From Cytophagaceae bacterium (lineage in GTDB: Bacteria; Bacteroidota; Bacteroidia; Cytophagales; Spirosomataceae), in assembly GCA_027488335.1 (NCBI GenBank), contig JAIYBU010000152.1:1-43167 (forward strand): a stretch of DNA of 43,167 nucleotides. The letters are read 5' to 3'. Every line of letters begins with the position of its first letter. The stretch's first letter is position 1. The notes under the pieces are model-generated. The model was not told the DNA's origin, did not search any database, and saw nothing but the letters and a program-made list of their open reading frames with translations. Positions 17,580 through 27,065 of this stretch are shown here, piece after piece. Position numbers and translations under genes: made by a program.

Positions 17580-18662
17580 ATGGCAGCAGAAAAAGAAGTA
17601 AAAGGCGACGACAGAGCAAACAAATTGAAGAGCCTCCAAACCACCATGGAGAAACTCGACAAAACCTACGGCAAAGGAACGGTAATGAGATTGAGTGACG
17701 CCAAAATAATGGATGTACCAGTTATCTCGACAGGTTCGCTTGGCCTTGACCTTGCACTCGGAGTAGGTGGTTTCCCGAAAGCACGTATTGTTGAAATCTA
17801 CGGACCAGAATCTTCGGGTAAAACAACCCTTGCGATGCAAGCAATTGCCGAAGCTCAGAAACAAGGCGGTATTGCGGCATTTATTGATGCAGAACACGCT
17901 TTTGACCGTAGCTACGCCGAAAAATTGGGTATTGATACTAAAAACTTATTAATATCTCAACCAGATTATGGCGAGCAAGCACTCGAAATTGCGGAGCATT
18001 TGATTAGCTCTGGTGCGGTTGATATTATCGTGATTGACTCCGTGGCAGCTCTCGTGCCGAAAGCTGAACTTGAAGGCGATATGGGCGATAGCAAAATGGG
18101 ACTTCAAGCACGTATGATGTCGCAAGCGATGCGTAAGCTAACGGGTACGATTAATAAAACAGGCTGTTGCTGTATTTTCATTAACCAATTGCGTGATAAG
18201 ATTGGGGTGATGTTTGGTAGCCCAGAAACAACTACGGGTGGTAATGCCTTGAAATTCTATGCTTCGATGAGAATTGATATTCGTAGAATCGGTCAAATCA
18301 AAGATGGAGATGATATTCTTGGAAACCGTACTCGTGTGAAGGTGGTAAAAAACAAACTTGCTCCTCCTTTCAAAGTAGTAGAATTTGATATTCTTTACGG
18401 TCAAGGCGTATCAAAAGCAGGCGAGGTTCTCGACTTAGCAGTTGATTTAGAAATTGTAAAGAAATCGGGTTCGTGGTTCTCTTATGGAACATCAAAATTG
18501 GGTCAGGGACGTGATGGTGTGCGTGATATGTTGAAAGATAACCCTGAATTGATGGCCGAACTTGAAGCCAAAATCAAAGCAACCGTAGCAACTGACGCCG
18601 ATGCACTCATGGATACCATACCTGGTGACCAAGATGGCATAGTTGAGGACGACGCAGAATAA
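17580..18662 (+). CDS. recA: RecA recombinase
   Basis: RecA forms filaments on single-stranded DNA, promotes strand exchange, and triggers LexA self-cleavage. The 360 residues show Walker [10 protein letters not shown] (75-83), the [21 protein letters not shown] segment, loop L2 ([17 protein letters not shown]) and the acidic C-terminus ([12 protein letters not shown]). Everything is typical, including the length. It stands alone. The upstream spacer (17328-17579) has long A and T runs; a TACCTTTG at 17343-17350 is a possible -7 element but would give a leader of over 200 bases. I see no clear SOS box. Confidence 0.98.
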   Translation: MAAEKEVKGDDRANKLKSLQTTMEKLDKTYGKGTVMRLSDAKIMDVPVISTGSLGLDLALGVGGFPKARIVEIYGPESSGKTTLAMQAIAEAQKQGGIAAFIDAEHAFDRSYAEKLGIDTKNLLISQPDYGEQALEIAEHLISSGAVDIIVIDSVAALVPKAELEGDMGDSKMGLQARMMSQAMRKLTGTINKTGCCCIFINQLRDKIGVMFGSPETTTGGNALKFYASMRIDIRRIGQIKDGDDILGNRTRVKVVKNKLAPPFKVVEFDILYGQGVSKAGEVLDLAVDLEIVKKSGSWFSYGTSKLGQGRDGVRDMLKDNPELMAELEAKIKATVATDADALMDTIPGDQDGIVEDDAE

Positions 18663-18694
18663 AAGTATTAGATTATAGGAAATAAGTACAATTT

Positions 18695-18725
18695 AAAAAG
18701 ACAGTCTAAAAGACTGTCTTTTTTT
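18695..18725. terminator. Bidirectional terminator after recA
   Basis: Perfect 13-bp stem AAAAAGACAGTCT / AGACTGTCTTTTT with an AAA loop. The plus side gives eight T. The A run on the other arm also gives T on the minus strand, so it can serve both recA and the convergent gene ending at 18748. Confidence 0.85.
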
Positions 18726-18747
18726 GTCTTTATGAAATAAACTTTAT

Positions 18748-19194
18748 TTATAAAGTAGAGTCAGATTTTGCTTCGGTAACAGCAGCAGGTGCCGCATGAT
18801 GAGGGAAAGTCTCAGCTGGAATCTGAGTTGGGTGAACCAGAAATTCTACGTCATTAATAAAATACTTAGTATCACCATTCCACGGAAACTGAAAGAATTT
18901 TTCTGAGTATTTCAATGTAACACGCTCACCCGTTTTTAAGGCTCTTTGTAATTTAGCGATAGCCGAATCAGTTTTACACGAAAATTCAAAATAACGTGGT
19001 GTAAGCGTACCTGTTTCGCCCGAATAGCCACCTTCGTTCAGCATTCCTTCGTACGTTTTAAATACATAGCCTCTTTCACTAAGTTTCGAGATTGTTCCTG
19101 CACGTTCGCCTTTTGAATAATAACCCGCTGTCAGATAATAACCCACGCCAACGAGGAGTCCGAGTATGATAAAGAGAGTAATTTTGAGTTTCAT
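18748..19194 (-). CDS. Small membrane-anchored protein of unknown function
   Basis: 148 residues. Residues 5-27 form one membrane helix (ITLFIILGLLVGVGYYLTAGYY). The rest is soluble, with YSKGERAGTISKLSERGYVFKTYEGMLN, then FEFSC (a lone Cys), KTGERVTLKYSEKFFQFPWNGDTKYFI, and a disordered Ala/Ser/Thr tail. I recall related small proteins in many Bacteroidota genomes, sometimes mislabelled as 6-phosphogluconate dehydrogenase; nothing here supports that activity. The function is unknown. It is convergent with recA and has a spacer of 234 bases upstream. Confidence 0.65.
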   Translation of the reverse strand: MKLKITLFIILGLLVGVGYYLTAGYYSKGERAGTISKLSERGYVFKTYEGMLNEGGYSGETGTLTPRYFEFSCKTDSAIAKLQRALKTGERVTLKYSEKFFQFPWNGDTKYFINDVEFLVHPTQIPAETFPHHAAPAAVTEAKSDSTL

Positions 19195-19428
19195 TGCATA
19201 AAATGTTTATTGGTTTTGATGATACAAAAGAACGGATTTTTTGGAAATATGCAAATAATATGCGGTTCGTAGGTTCTGAAAAGCATTAAAAGGCTTTGTT
19301 TAAATTTATAAACGGTCATATTGAGACTCATGTGAATTGAAAAAGCTAACAATTAGTCTGCCAATAACAGGATGTATTTTTTCAAAAAAAAGTTTATCTT
19401 GCTTCCACTTAGCTATTCAACCTCAAAT

Positions 19429-20817
19429 ATGAAAACACTCATTTCCTACGCATTTATTTTATCATCACTGATTATTTTATTATCAGCAAAGTCTGACAAA
19501 TCAAACACAATTGAAAAGCCAAATATCATCTATATAATGGCCGATGATTTAGGCTATGGCGATATAGGCTGCTACGGACAAAAGACCATAAAAACGCCGA
19601 ATCTCGACAAAATGGCGGCAGAAGGCACTCGTTTCACGGATTTTTATTCGGGGAATACAGTTTGTGCTCCGTCACGCTACGCACTCATGACAGGCCTCCA
19701 CATGGGACACGCCTACATACGAGGTAATGGTGAATTTCCTATACGTGAAAATGAGCAAGTTTTGCCAAAAATGATGCAAGAAAACGGCTACACAACCGCC
19801 ATGTTTGGAAAATGGGGACTCGGACAAAGCCACAACTCTGGCTCGCCTGAAAAACAAGGCTGGGACGAGTTTCTGGGCTATGCCACACAAGGCCATGCCC
19901 ACCGATTTTATACCAATAATCTCTGGACAATAAAAGATGGAAAATGTGAATCATACCCGATGGATTCGCTCGAACATTCTCATCCTTTTATTACCGAAAA
20001 AGCCTTTAATTATGTGAAACAAGGACATAAAAAACCCTTTTTTATGTATTGGGCTATCACAATGCCACACGCCGAAATGTATGCACCTCCAAGCACTTTA
20101 AAAAAATATTTAAACCCCGACGGCAGCAGTATTTTTGAGGAGAAAAAACCATTCGTACAAAAGAATTTACAAGCTCGTTCGTATCGTTCACAGGATAAAC
20201 CTAATGCAAATATGGCTGCTATGATTGACCACATGGATGCAGATATTGGCCGTTTAATGGCTTTATTGAAAGAATTGGGCTTGGATAAAAATACCTACGT
20301 TTTCTTTACTTCAGATAATGGCCCACACAACGAAGGTGGCCGAGAAATGGAGTTTTTTGATAGTAATGGCCCACTAAAAGGTTTTAAAAGAGACTTATAT
20401 GAAGGAGGAATCAGAGTTCCGATGATTGTTTGGGGAGCAAATATACCTAAAGGAAAAACTACGAATGAACCACTGGCCAACTGGGATATAATGCCTACTT
20501 TTGCCGATTTAATAAAAACTAAGTCTCCTCAAAACATTGACGGAGTTTCGTTTGCCAATATTTTATGGGGTAAAAGAATTGCTAAAAAGCATGATTATCT
20601 CTACTGGGAATTTCATGAGCGAGGGTTCGACCAAGCCGTGAGAAAAGGCAAGTGGAAACTCGTCAAACAAAAAGGCAATACCGAACTTTTTGATTTGAGT
20701 AAAGACCTTTCGGAAACAACCGATTTGGCAGCAAAATATCCAAAAATTGTTGCCGAAATGGAGAAAATTATGCAAACTTCAAGAGTTGATTCGGAATTAT
20801 TTCCTTTGAGGAAGTAA
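19429..20817 (+). CDS. Secreted arylsulfatase (formylglycine-type sulfatase)
   Basis: A 462-residue enzyme of the alkaline phosphatase/sulfatase superfamily that hydrolyses sulfate esters, probably from a sulfated glycan. The motif C-A-P-S-R (NTVCAPSRYALMTG) has the Cys at residue 79, which an anaerobic or FGE enzyme converts to formylglycine. Also visible are the metal-binding MADDLGYGD near the N-terminus, GKWGLG, and SDNGPH. The signal is MKTLISYAFILSSLIILLSA. I prefer the ATG at 19429 over an upstream one at 19372, because it places the signal at the start. No SusC/SusD or carbohydrate genes are next to it. It ends 1 base from the convergent gene. Confidence 0.9.
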   Translation: MKTLISYAFILSSLIILLSAKSDKSNTIEKPNIIYIMADDLGYGDIGCYGQKTIKTPNLDKMAAEGTRFTDFYSGNTVCAPSRYALMTGLHMGHAYIRGNGEFPIRENEQVLPKMMQENGYTTAMFGKWGLGQSHNSGSPEKQGWDEFLGYATQGHAHRFYTNNLWTIKDGKCESYPMDSLEHSHPFITEKAFNYVKQGHKKPFFMYWAITMPHAEMYAPPSTLKKYLNPDGSSIFEEKKPFVQKNLQARSYRSQDKPNANMAAMIDHMDADIGRLMALLKELGLDKNTYVFFTSDNGPHNEGGREMEFFDSNGPLKGFKRDLYEGGIRVPMIVWGANIPKGKTTNEPLANWDIMPTFADLIKTKSPQNIDGVSFANILWGKRIAKKHDYLYWEFHERGFDQAVRKGKWKLVKQKGNTELFDLSKDLSETTDLAAKYPKIVAEMEKIMQTSRVDSELFPLRK

Positions 20818-20818
20818 C

Positions 20819-22597
20819 TCACATAAAATTAACTCTAACATTCAAACCAATATTTGAAGGGCGGATTTGCATATAACTATTTACATCAAGCGATTGAGAG
20901 AGACTATAACGGTACGTTGGTTCAACCCAGACGGTCTTGCCGCCTTGCATTGGGTAGGCCAAAGCAACCGAGGCGTTGAGATAGTAGGCGTATTGATTAT
21001 TGTTCAATATTCGCACGGCTTCTGCTCCACCCAAAACAAAGACTTTGTTTTTCTTATTCGATACTAAGTACGAATTATCAAGTTTCAGTCCGACGGTGTG
21101 CAAAAATTTGTTTTGACTCACGGTTTCGCTTACACCAACGAGTGTGTAGCCATTAGTTGTTGTCAAATCAACATCATACGTACCATTGTTGACTTCATAA
21201 CTAACCGCTTGACGGATGCCTGCATAGGCCAGCGAAACACCAGTCGAGAAGCGATTTGAAAGTGGTTGCATAACACCCACACGTGCTTGCAAACCTAATC
21301 GTTGAGCATCGAGGGCATTCAATGCACCTACTTGTTGAATGTACGTTGATGTCTGTGGTAAAATCGTAAGTGCTTGGTAAGTTTGCAATGGCATGATACT
21401 GCTCGTCAGAATCATTTTTCTTCTTACACGCACTTCTGGCTCTTTCATTGGCACTTCGTTGTTATACGCAATTTCGCCAAAAGGAAGTGTGATATTTTTT
21501 TGTTTAAAACCCTTACTATCAAGTATATTCAATTCAATATTATTTGCTTGATTTGTTGAATTTATATTGGGCAGAATATTAGCTGCAGTATTTTTTGTGT
21601 CAATTACTGGCGGTATTGCCTTATTGTTTTGAGCAATATTTTCTGTCGAAGATAAATTCTCTAAGCTATTTTTAAACGAACGTTTTTCTTTTTTTCTGAT
21701 AACCTTAGCCACCTGATTTTCGATAGAAGACTTTTCTAAGTTTTTGATAGTTGAGCTTTTTCTATGCTTAATTCTACCATTTGAGGCAACACCACTCAAA
21801 TCATTTGATTGCTCAACAATGGTTGGTTCTGAGACATCAGCTTTGTTATTACCAGCTTCTTTTTCTGTACTAATCTTTGCTGTTTTGGCTGGTTCATTTT
21901 TAGCTAAACCTTGGCTTTTATCTTTATTACTTCCCTTATTATTAGTATATTGAAACTTTTTATTGTTTATTTCAGCTAAATCTTTCTCTTTACTATTAGT
22001 ATAAAACAACCAACCAAAACCCAACAAAAGTGCAATGCTTGCCGCAATACCCACTCTGAACGCAAACGGCCAAGCAATCACACGTCGTTCTTTTTCTGGT
22101 GTGATAGCAGCCTTAATAATCTCCCATGAGTCGGCCGTTGGTTCGGCTTCGTAATTACTAAATTTACTTGATAATTGGGTAGTAAGCGTAATATTTTCCC
22201 AAGTTGAAGCTTGCGGTTCGGCTTCGTAATCTTTGAATTTTTCGCTTAACGAAATTGATTCATTAGTCGATAAAGCAGCTTTTATTTTCTCCCACGAATC
22301 GGCCGTTGGTTCGGCTTCATACCCTTCAAATTTGGAAGTTAGCTGAGTAACAAGTTGAATTTTACGCCAAGTTTCGTCTTGTGGTTCGGCCTCGTAGTTC
22401 TCAAACTTCGCAGAAAGGTCGGTGGCAAATTTTATTTCACTCCAAGATTCTTCTTGTGGCTCAGCTTCATAAGTTTCGAGCCTATCTTTCAAATCGAGAG
22501 CAAAGCGAATCTCATCCCAAGAGGCATCTTGCGGTTCGGCTTCAAAATTCCCGAATTTTTCAGATAAAAGTTTCCTTATGTCGTCTGTTGATTTCAT
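20819..22597 (-). CDS. Putative anti-sigma factor fused to an outer-membrane-like domain
   Basis: 592 residues (ATG at 22597; a TTG three codons upstream is less likely). The N-terminal 166 residues hold six copies of a motif of the form 'KF..YEAEP...SWe.Ik.A', spaced 25, 25, 25, 31 and 25 residues. One membrane helix follows (about 173-200, VIAWPFAFRVGIAASIALLLGFGWLFY). Then comes a low-complexity Asn/Lys/Ser linker (about 205-375) and a C-terminal beta-rich domain (about 390-592) like barrel or OM-associated domains. It lies 87 bases after an ECF sigma gene on the same strand, the usual place for a regulator. Such Bacteroidota proteins often have one short motif 'F...E..P...vWe.I' before the helix. 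I infer an anti-sigma role with envelope sensing; no ASD or FecR domain is seen. Confidence 0.7.
   Translation of the reverse strand: MKSTDDIRKLLSEKFGNFEAEPQDASWDEIRFALDLKDRLETYEAEPQEESWSEIKFATDLSAKFENYEAEPQDETWRKIQLVTQLTSKFEGYEAEPTADSWEKIKAALSTNESISLSEKFKDYEAEPQASTWENITLTTQLSSKFSNYEAEPTADSWEIIKAAITPEKERRVIAWPFAFRVGIAASIALLLGFGWLFYTNSKEKDLAEINNKKFQYTNNKGSNKDKSQGLAKNEPAKTAKISTEKEAGNNKADVSEPTIVEQSNDLSGVASNGRIKHRKSSTIKNLEKSSIENQVAKVIRKKEKRSFKNSLENLSSTENIAQNNKAIPPVIDTKNTAANILPNINSTNQANNIELNILDSKGFKQKNITLPFGEIAYNNEVPMKEPEVRVRRKMILTSSIMPLQTYQALTILPQTSTYIQQVGALNALDAQRLGLQARVGVMQPLSNRFSTGVSLAYAGIRQAVSYEVNNGTYDVDLTTTNGYTLVGVSETVSQNKFLHTVGLKLDNSYLVSNKKNKVFVLGGAEAVRILNNNQYAYYLNASVALAYPMQGGKTVWVEPTYRYSLSQSLDVNSYMQIRPSNIGLNVRVNFM
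22100..22564 (-). repeat. Six 75-bp coding repeats in the putative anti-sigma gene
   Basis: On the plus strand the repeats show GGTTCGGCTTC-type cores starting near 22531, 22456, 22381, 22306, 22213 and 22138. Steps are 75, 75, 75, 93 and 75 bases, all multiples of three. Each unit encodes one EAEP-containing 25-residue motif. The nucleotide copies are diverged, so expansion is not recent. Confidence 0.85.
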
Positions 22598-22684
22598 ATA
22601 CGCCAATCTCCAAAAGAGATTTAAGCAATTTTATTCGTTTCGTAATTTTAAATACTTCCTTTTGATAGCTGAGTGAAGTCGAAG

Positions 22685-23224
22685 CTAAAGGACTACGCCC
22701 ATTTCCTGTAAAGTTTTACGGAGATGAACTTTGGCTCTCGAAAGCTGTGATTTGGAAGTTCCTTCCGAAATCTGTAAAATCTTAGCTATTTCATTATGCT
22801 CATAGCCATCAATCAAATACATGTTTACTACCATTCGATAGCCATCGGGTAATTGATTGATTGCCCCAACAATTTCGTCGTGACTAAGTTGTGAAATCAC
22901 GCCAATATCGGCATCGCCTTGATTTTCAATGGCCTCATAATCAACAAACTGACGGTCTTTATTATTTTGGCGATAATGGTCAATGGCCGTTCGGACGACC
23001 AACGATTTCACCCAATATTCGACTGACTCAGGTTTTTGTAAATCATTGATTTTATTAAAAATCTTTATAAATGCCTCTTGGAAAATATCCTCTGCTTCCA
23101 TTACAGTTCGGGCATAGCGACGACACACACCCAAAAGGCGGCCTTTATAGAGGTTATAAAAGGCGGCTTGGGCTCTCGGGTCGTTTCGCTGACAACCAAG
23201 AACTAATTCAACTTCATTCCGCAT
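22685..23224 (-). CDS. ECF RNA polymerase sigma factor
   Basis: 179 residues of the sigma-70 ECF group. Region 2 spans about residues 20-90 (FYNLYKGRLLGVCRRYARTVMEAEDIFQEAFIKIF and then EYWVKSLVVRTAIDHYRQ). Region 4 spans about 125-175 (LPDGYRMVVNMYLIDGYEHNEIAKILQISEGTSKSQLSRAK), containing the helix-turn-helix for -35 binding. It starts transcription of a small regulon in response to an envelope signal, with the downstream gene as likely anti-sigma partner. A PepSY-like repeat lipoprotein is 58 bases upstream on the same strand, so the three may form one operon. Bacteroidota ECF factors of this type often control their own operon. Confidence 0.93.
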   Translation of the reverse strand: MRNEVELVLGCQRNDPRAQAAFYNLYKGRLLGVCRRYARTVMEAEDIFQEAFIKIFNKINDLQKPESVEYWVKSLVVRTAIDHYRQNNKDRQFVDYEAIENQGDADIGVISQLSHDEIVGAINQLPDGYRMVVNMYLIDGYEHNEIAKILQISEGTSKSQLSRAKVHLRKTLQEMGVVL

Positions 23225-23282
23225 CCGAAAAGGGTTGCTGTGTTTATAGATTCAATTAATAAGGTTAGTATTGATGTAGGTT

Positions 23283-24695
23283 TTATCCTTTTCTTGCCGA
23301 TATAAAATTGGCATTCGCATCAAAATTTATGTAATAATAATCGTTAGCGACCTTTATTGCGATAACATATCCTAAAATTTTATTTTCGGCATAGACAGTT
23401 ACCCCTCTCTGAAAGACCCAACCTTTATAGTTTGCTTCTAAATACTCCTTGACTTTGCTCGGTATGTCTGTAGCATCAAGGGGTTTATCATAAATTTTAT
23501 TATCAGGAAATTTCATTTCAATTTCCTTTACGCTCAAAAACTTCCCACTTTCATCAAAAGTATAATCATAGACTTCGTTATTGCTCAAAATTGTTATCCA
23601 ATACGTCTTTTTAAATTTATCAGTAATAATAGCCGTTTGAAGATATTTATAATCTTTATGTTTTGATGCTAAATAGTTTACAATTGTAGTAGGTACATCT
23701 TTCGGGAAAATTAGTTTTACCTCTACTTTAGTATCGTTTCCTCCTGCTCCTACTTGTTCTCTTTTTAAAAAATTGCCATCCTTATCAAACTGTAAAGAAT
23801 ATTGCTTTTTATCATAAGTAATGAGTACATTATATATCTGAATTACTCCGTTTTGGATGAACGCAATACCTCTTTCAAACTGCCAACCTTTATATTCCTT
23901 ATCAAGATATGACTTAATTTTAGTGGTTAAGTCATTGATTGTGATTGGTTTATCTTCAAAACGTCCACTCGGAGCATTGACCCCAAACGACGATGACTTC
24001 AATACATTTCCTTTTTCATCAAACAAATAATCAAATGTCGTAAAATCTTGACTAACTACTACTGAATAATTCTTAGTTGTACCATCCAAAACAACTCCTA
24101 TTTTTATACACTTATAGTCGTCGTGCTTTGCCACCAAAAAGGCTGTGATAGCTTGCGGAAGCTCATTTTTATCAATAAAGTAAAGTTTTGGCGGTGGCAT
24201 TCCTGCCGGCCCACCATTTTGATTATCCGAAACATTCATAATGAGTGTTCCTGTAACATCAAAAAACAAAGTAATGTTTTTCGAATCTTTATCTTTGAGT
24301 ATAACTTTATAACCCTCTACTTTTCCCTCTTTATTTACTTGTTGACTCACATTACCAACGTTTGCTCCTACATAATTTGCGTCGAGATAAGCCTTTATGT
24401 TGTCAGGTAAATTGACAATACCTGTTTGCCTGTACATCTCCGAAATTACGCCAACGTTATTCACGACTGCCGACATTCTTTCAACTCTTACATCGAAATC
24501 AGATTGAAAAACTTTGTTTCTTTCAATTGTTGAAAAACGTACTTTGGTTGCTTCTGGATAATTTATTTTGATGGCATTTATAGCAGCTACGGGAATCGCT
24601 TCATCAATATTTTGATGCGGTTGAAGGTCTGTGACGCTATCGCAGCTCCACAGAATCAGCCCAACAAAAAATAGATATGTATATAATTTTTTCAT
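23283..24695 (-). CDS. Lipoprotein with repeated PepSY-like domains
   Basis: 470 residues starting at ATG 24695 (MKKLYTYLFFVGLILWSC), a lipobox of LWSC with the lipidated Cys at residue 18. An upstream ATG at 24779 would bury the signal and is rejected. After it come about five to six units of the form 'iP..i..yl...y.g......v..........Y.v.i......y...FD..G.fl......': the clearest are near LTTKIKSYLDKEYKGWQFERG and IPSKVKEYLEANYKGWVFQRG. This resembles the PepSY-like (beta-lactamase-inhibitor-like, PF11396) fold of secreted Bacteroidota proteins, whose role is unknown. It is upstream of the sigma gene and may be a periplasmic sensor or ligand-binding partner of that system, an inference. Confidence 0.78.
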   Translation of the reverse strand: MKKLYTYLFFVGLILWSCDSVTDLQPHQNIDEAIPVAAINAIKINYPEATKVRFSTIERNKVFQSDFDVRVERMSAVVNNVGVISEMYRQTGIVNLPDNIKAYLDANYVGANVGNVSQQVNKEGKVEGYKVILKDKDSKNITLFFDVTGTLIMNVSDNQNGGPAGMPPPKLYFIDKNELPQAITAFLVAKHDDYKCIKIGVVLDGTTKNYSVVVSQDFTTFDYLFDEKGNVLKSSSFGVNAPSGRFEDKPITINDLTTKIKSYLDKEYKGWQFERGIAFIQNGVIQIYNVLITYDKKQYSLQFDKDGNFLKREQVGAGGNDTKVEVKLIFPKDVPTTIVNYLASKHKDYKYLQTAIITDKFKKTYWITILSNNEVYDYTFDESGKFLSVKEIEMKFPDNKIYDKPLDATDIPSKVKEYLEANYKGWVFQRGVTVYAENKILGYVIAIKVANDYYYINFDANANFISARKG

Positions 24696-24914
24696 TTTGA
24701 ATTCGTTTCCAACGCTCTTGTGTGATAAAAGACGCTTCCAAATAAAATTTGGTTGCATTATACCGAATAACAAAGCCACAAAAACGTAGAATTTTAGACT
24801 TATACGAAAAACTTGTCAAAATTTACGTACGAAAACAAGCTAAACACAATAACCTACCTATATAGAAAACTCAGAATATTAACGGAATTCTATTCATAAG
24901 TGTTTCATTATAAA

Positions 24915-24949
24915 GCAAAAAGGAGCAAATAGAATTTATTTGCTCCTTT
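24915..24949 (-). terminator. Terminator of the six-gene minus-strand cluster
   Basis: Perfect 13-bp stem AAAGGAGCAAATA / TATTTGCTCCTTT with a 5-base loop. On the minus strand it is followed by five T (complement of the A run at 24917-24921). It lies 22 bases after the Gfo/Idh stop at 24972. Confidence 0.82.
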
Positions 24950-24971
24950 CTTAATATTTAGGTAAACTGTA

Positions 24972-26171
24972 TTATTTCCAAGTTTCCAGTTCGATGATTT
25001 CGCCCGTTGTTTTCTTTTTTAGGATAACTTTTTTATCTCCATTTGGCAAAATTTCATCTTTGATAAACCAATGGTCGGCATCGTATTCGTTGTAAACCGA
25101 TGGTTTTTGTACGCCAACTTGCCCACGCCATTCGGGTAACTTAACTGGCTCCCAAAGTTTGGTTTTAGCCGATTTGTAAGCCGCATCAATGATGGCGTTT
25201 ACTACGTATCCATCATAGAATGTTTCGTTGGGTTCGATGCCTTTTTCCATGGCATTAAACATATCGGTAAACATATTGGTGTAGCCCAATTCATGAGCTT
25301 CATCGCCAACAGGAAACTGCCAACCACTCGAACTTTCAGCTTTTTCGGCCACGTAGCCACCTTCACCCGCTCCGCTCGTAAACATTTCAAAACCAGTTCT
25401 TAGAAATGAATTTATCCAAATTGTTCCTTCTGTTCCCATCACTTCGTCTCGCAAATCCATACCGCCTCTAAAAGTCCACGATACTTCAAATTGTCCGATG
25501 GCTCCATTTTCATATTTTACGAGTCCGATGGCATGGTCTTCGGCATCAATGGGTTTCACTTGGGTATCAGCCCAGCACATAACTTCTACTGGTCGAATGT
25601 CTTTTCCGATGAAATTTCGGGCAATTTCAATGCAATGACAACCCAAATCTAAGATTGCTCCACCACCTGCCATGTTTATATCCCAAAACCAATCGGAGTG
25701 TGGCCCAGGGTGTGTTTCACGAGATTTTGACCATAAAATTCGACCAATAGCTCCATTTTTTACACTTGTTAGAGACTTCATGAATTTAGGTGTATAACAC
25801 AAATCCTCCAAATATCCTGCAAAAATGCCCGCCTCTTCACAAGCTTTAGTCATTCGTAGGGCTTCTTCGGCGTTGCGTCCGAGTGGTTTTGTACAAAGCA
25901 CTGCTTTTTTGTGTTTTACGCAAAGATTTACAGCAATTTCGTGCAAATTATTGGGTAAGGCAATCACTACCACTTCGGTTTCGGCGTGTTTGATGGCCTC
26001 TTCCATATCAGTAAAATAATGCGGAACAGCGTAATCGGTAGCGAAACGAATGGCGGTTTCTTCACGTCGGGCATAGACTACCGAAACTCGGTCACGTCCA
26101 CGTTGTCCATGAAGCGAATCGGCATAGAATCGACCGATAAATCCGCCGCCAAGAATACATACTTTTGCCAT
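24972..26171 (-). CDS. Gfo/Idh/MocA-family oxidoreductase
   Basis: 399 residues. An N-terminal Rossmann fold for NAD(P) begins [15 protein letters not shown]; the catalytic Lys95 is in CTKPLGRN (the family's 'EKP' position with Thr in place of Glu). The C-terminal alpha/beta domain has [20 protein letters not shown], then [16 protein letters not shown] with the usual Asp/His pair of the active site. The family oxidises or reduces hydroxyl groups of sugars, inositols and sugar acids. It is the last gene of the cluster, 47 bases after the metallo-hydrolase. The substrate cannot be set from the sequence. The C-terminal tail (365-399, [24 protein letters not shown]) is longer than in most relatives. 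Confidence 0.88.
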   Translation of the reverse strand: MAKVCILGGGFIGRFYADSLHGQRGRDRVSVVYARREETAIRFATDYAVPHYFTDMEEAIKHAETEVVVIALPNNLHEIAVNLCVKHKKAVLCTKPLGRNAEEALRMTKACEEAGIFAGYLEDLCYTPKFMKSLTSVKNGAIGRILWSKSRETHPGPHSDWFWDINMAGGGAILDLGCHCIEIARNFIGKDIRPVEVMCWADTQVKPIDAEDHAIGLVKYENGAIGQFEVSWTFRGGMDLRDEVMGTEGTIWINSFLRTGFEMFTSGAGEGGYVAEKAESSSGWQFPVGDEAHELGYTNMFTDMFNAMEKGIEPNETFYDGYVVNAIIDAAYKSAKTKLWEPVKLPEWRGQVGVQKPSVYNEYDADHWFIKDEILPNGDKKVILKKKTTGEIIELETWK

Positions 26172-26218
26172 GATTTTATTGTAAATTGTTTGATGAATAG
26201 ATGATTTATGATGTATTT

Positions 26219-27064
26219 CTATTGATTGATAATCACGCCCTCGCCCATTTCAAGGACTTTATGATTCGTTTGATACTGCTCACAAGCCTCAACAAACCGT
26301 TGTGGGTCTTCTGTATTAAACTCAAATAAATGATAATGATGTGGAATGACGAGCTTCGTACCAATGATTTTTCCGAACTTAGCGGCCTCTTCGGCACTGA
26401 GATTCCCTGCTACTTTTCGTTCGGGTTTATTGCCGTTGATGGGTAAAAAAGCAACATCCACTTTATAGGGTTTCAAGATTTCCTCTAAGCCTTCAAACCA
26501 AAGTGTATCACCCGAATGATAAACCGAAAAACCACCAAATTCGGCAACGAAACCCATGAATTTGCATTGGCCTCTCTCGTTTCGCTCGACGGCATTGTGT
26601 GCCGCTGGTATTCCTGTAATCTTGAACCCTTTATGCTCAAAACAGAGTCCATCGTTTAACCCAATCGGAAAATTCAAATCGCATTGCACTCTATCGGCCA
26701 CAAATGTTCGATTAGCTTCTGGAATGATGAATTTTATGTCCGCATTATTTTGAATAATCGGCATTAAAGTTTCAGCATCTAAATGGTCGGTATGGTTGTG
26801 GCTCGATGTAACAATATCAATAAAATTAAATTGGTCAGGCGAAATGACCAACTCACTCATACGGACGTGAGGCTTATCGGTATTTTGATATTTTACGCTC
26901 AAAGAGTCTGACAAATAAGGGTCGAAAAGTAAGTATTTTTCTTGCCATTTTATCAGAAAACCACTTTGTGCCAACCACCAAATTTTAAAACCAGTCGAGC
27001 TATTGAATGATTTGATGTCGTTCAGTAACTCCTTATCTTTTTGTATTGGTTTGATTAAGGCCAT
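26219..27064 (-). CDS. Metallo-beta-lactamase-fold hydrolase, UlaG-like
   Basis: 281 residues of the metallo-hydrolase/oxidoreductase fold. Metal ligands are in [12 protein letters not shown] (HxHxDH: His89, His91, Asp93, His94), with [20 protein letters not shown] (a later metal Asp) and [11 protein letters not shown] (a later metal His) also in place. This arrangement fits the UlaG/UPF0173 branch, where UlaG opens L-ascorbate-6-phosphate lactone. Here the neighbours are a kinase, an isomerase-like protein and dehydrogenases. A lactone- or phosphoester-opening step in the same pathway is therefore plausible, but not shown. It starts 1 base after the MetE-like gene ends, so translation is probably coupled. 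Confidence 0.85.
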   Translation of the reverse strand: MALIKPIQKDKELLNDIKSFNSSTGFKIWWLAQSGFLIKWQEKYLLFDPYLSDSLSVKYQNTDKPHVRMSELVISPDQFNFIDIVTSSHNHTDHLDAETLMPIIQNNADIKFIIPEANRTFVADRVQCDLNFPIGLNDGLCFEHKGFKITGIPAAHNAVERNERGQCKFMGFVAEFGGFSVYHSGDTLWFEGLEEILKPYKVDVAFLPINGNKPERKVAGNLSAEEAAKFGKIIGTKLVIPHHYHLFEFNTEDPQRFVEACEQYQTNHKVLEMGEGVIINQ

Positions 27065-27065
27065 T

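Noticed and set aside
19372..19428. Upstream ATG for the sulfatase
   Set aside because: It would add 19 residues before an already good signal peptide.
24696..24779. Upstream ATG for the PepSY-like lipoprotein
   Set aside because: It would bury the lipoprotein signal 28 residues inside the protein.
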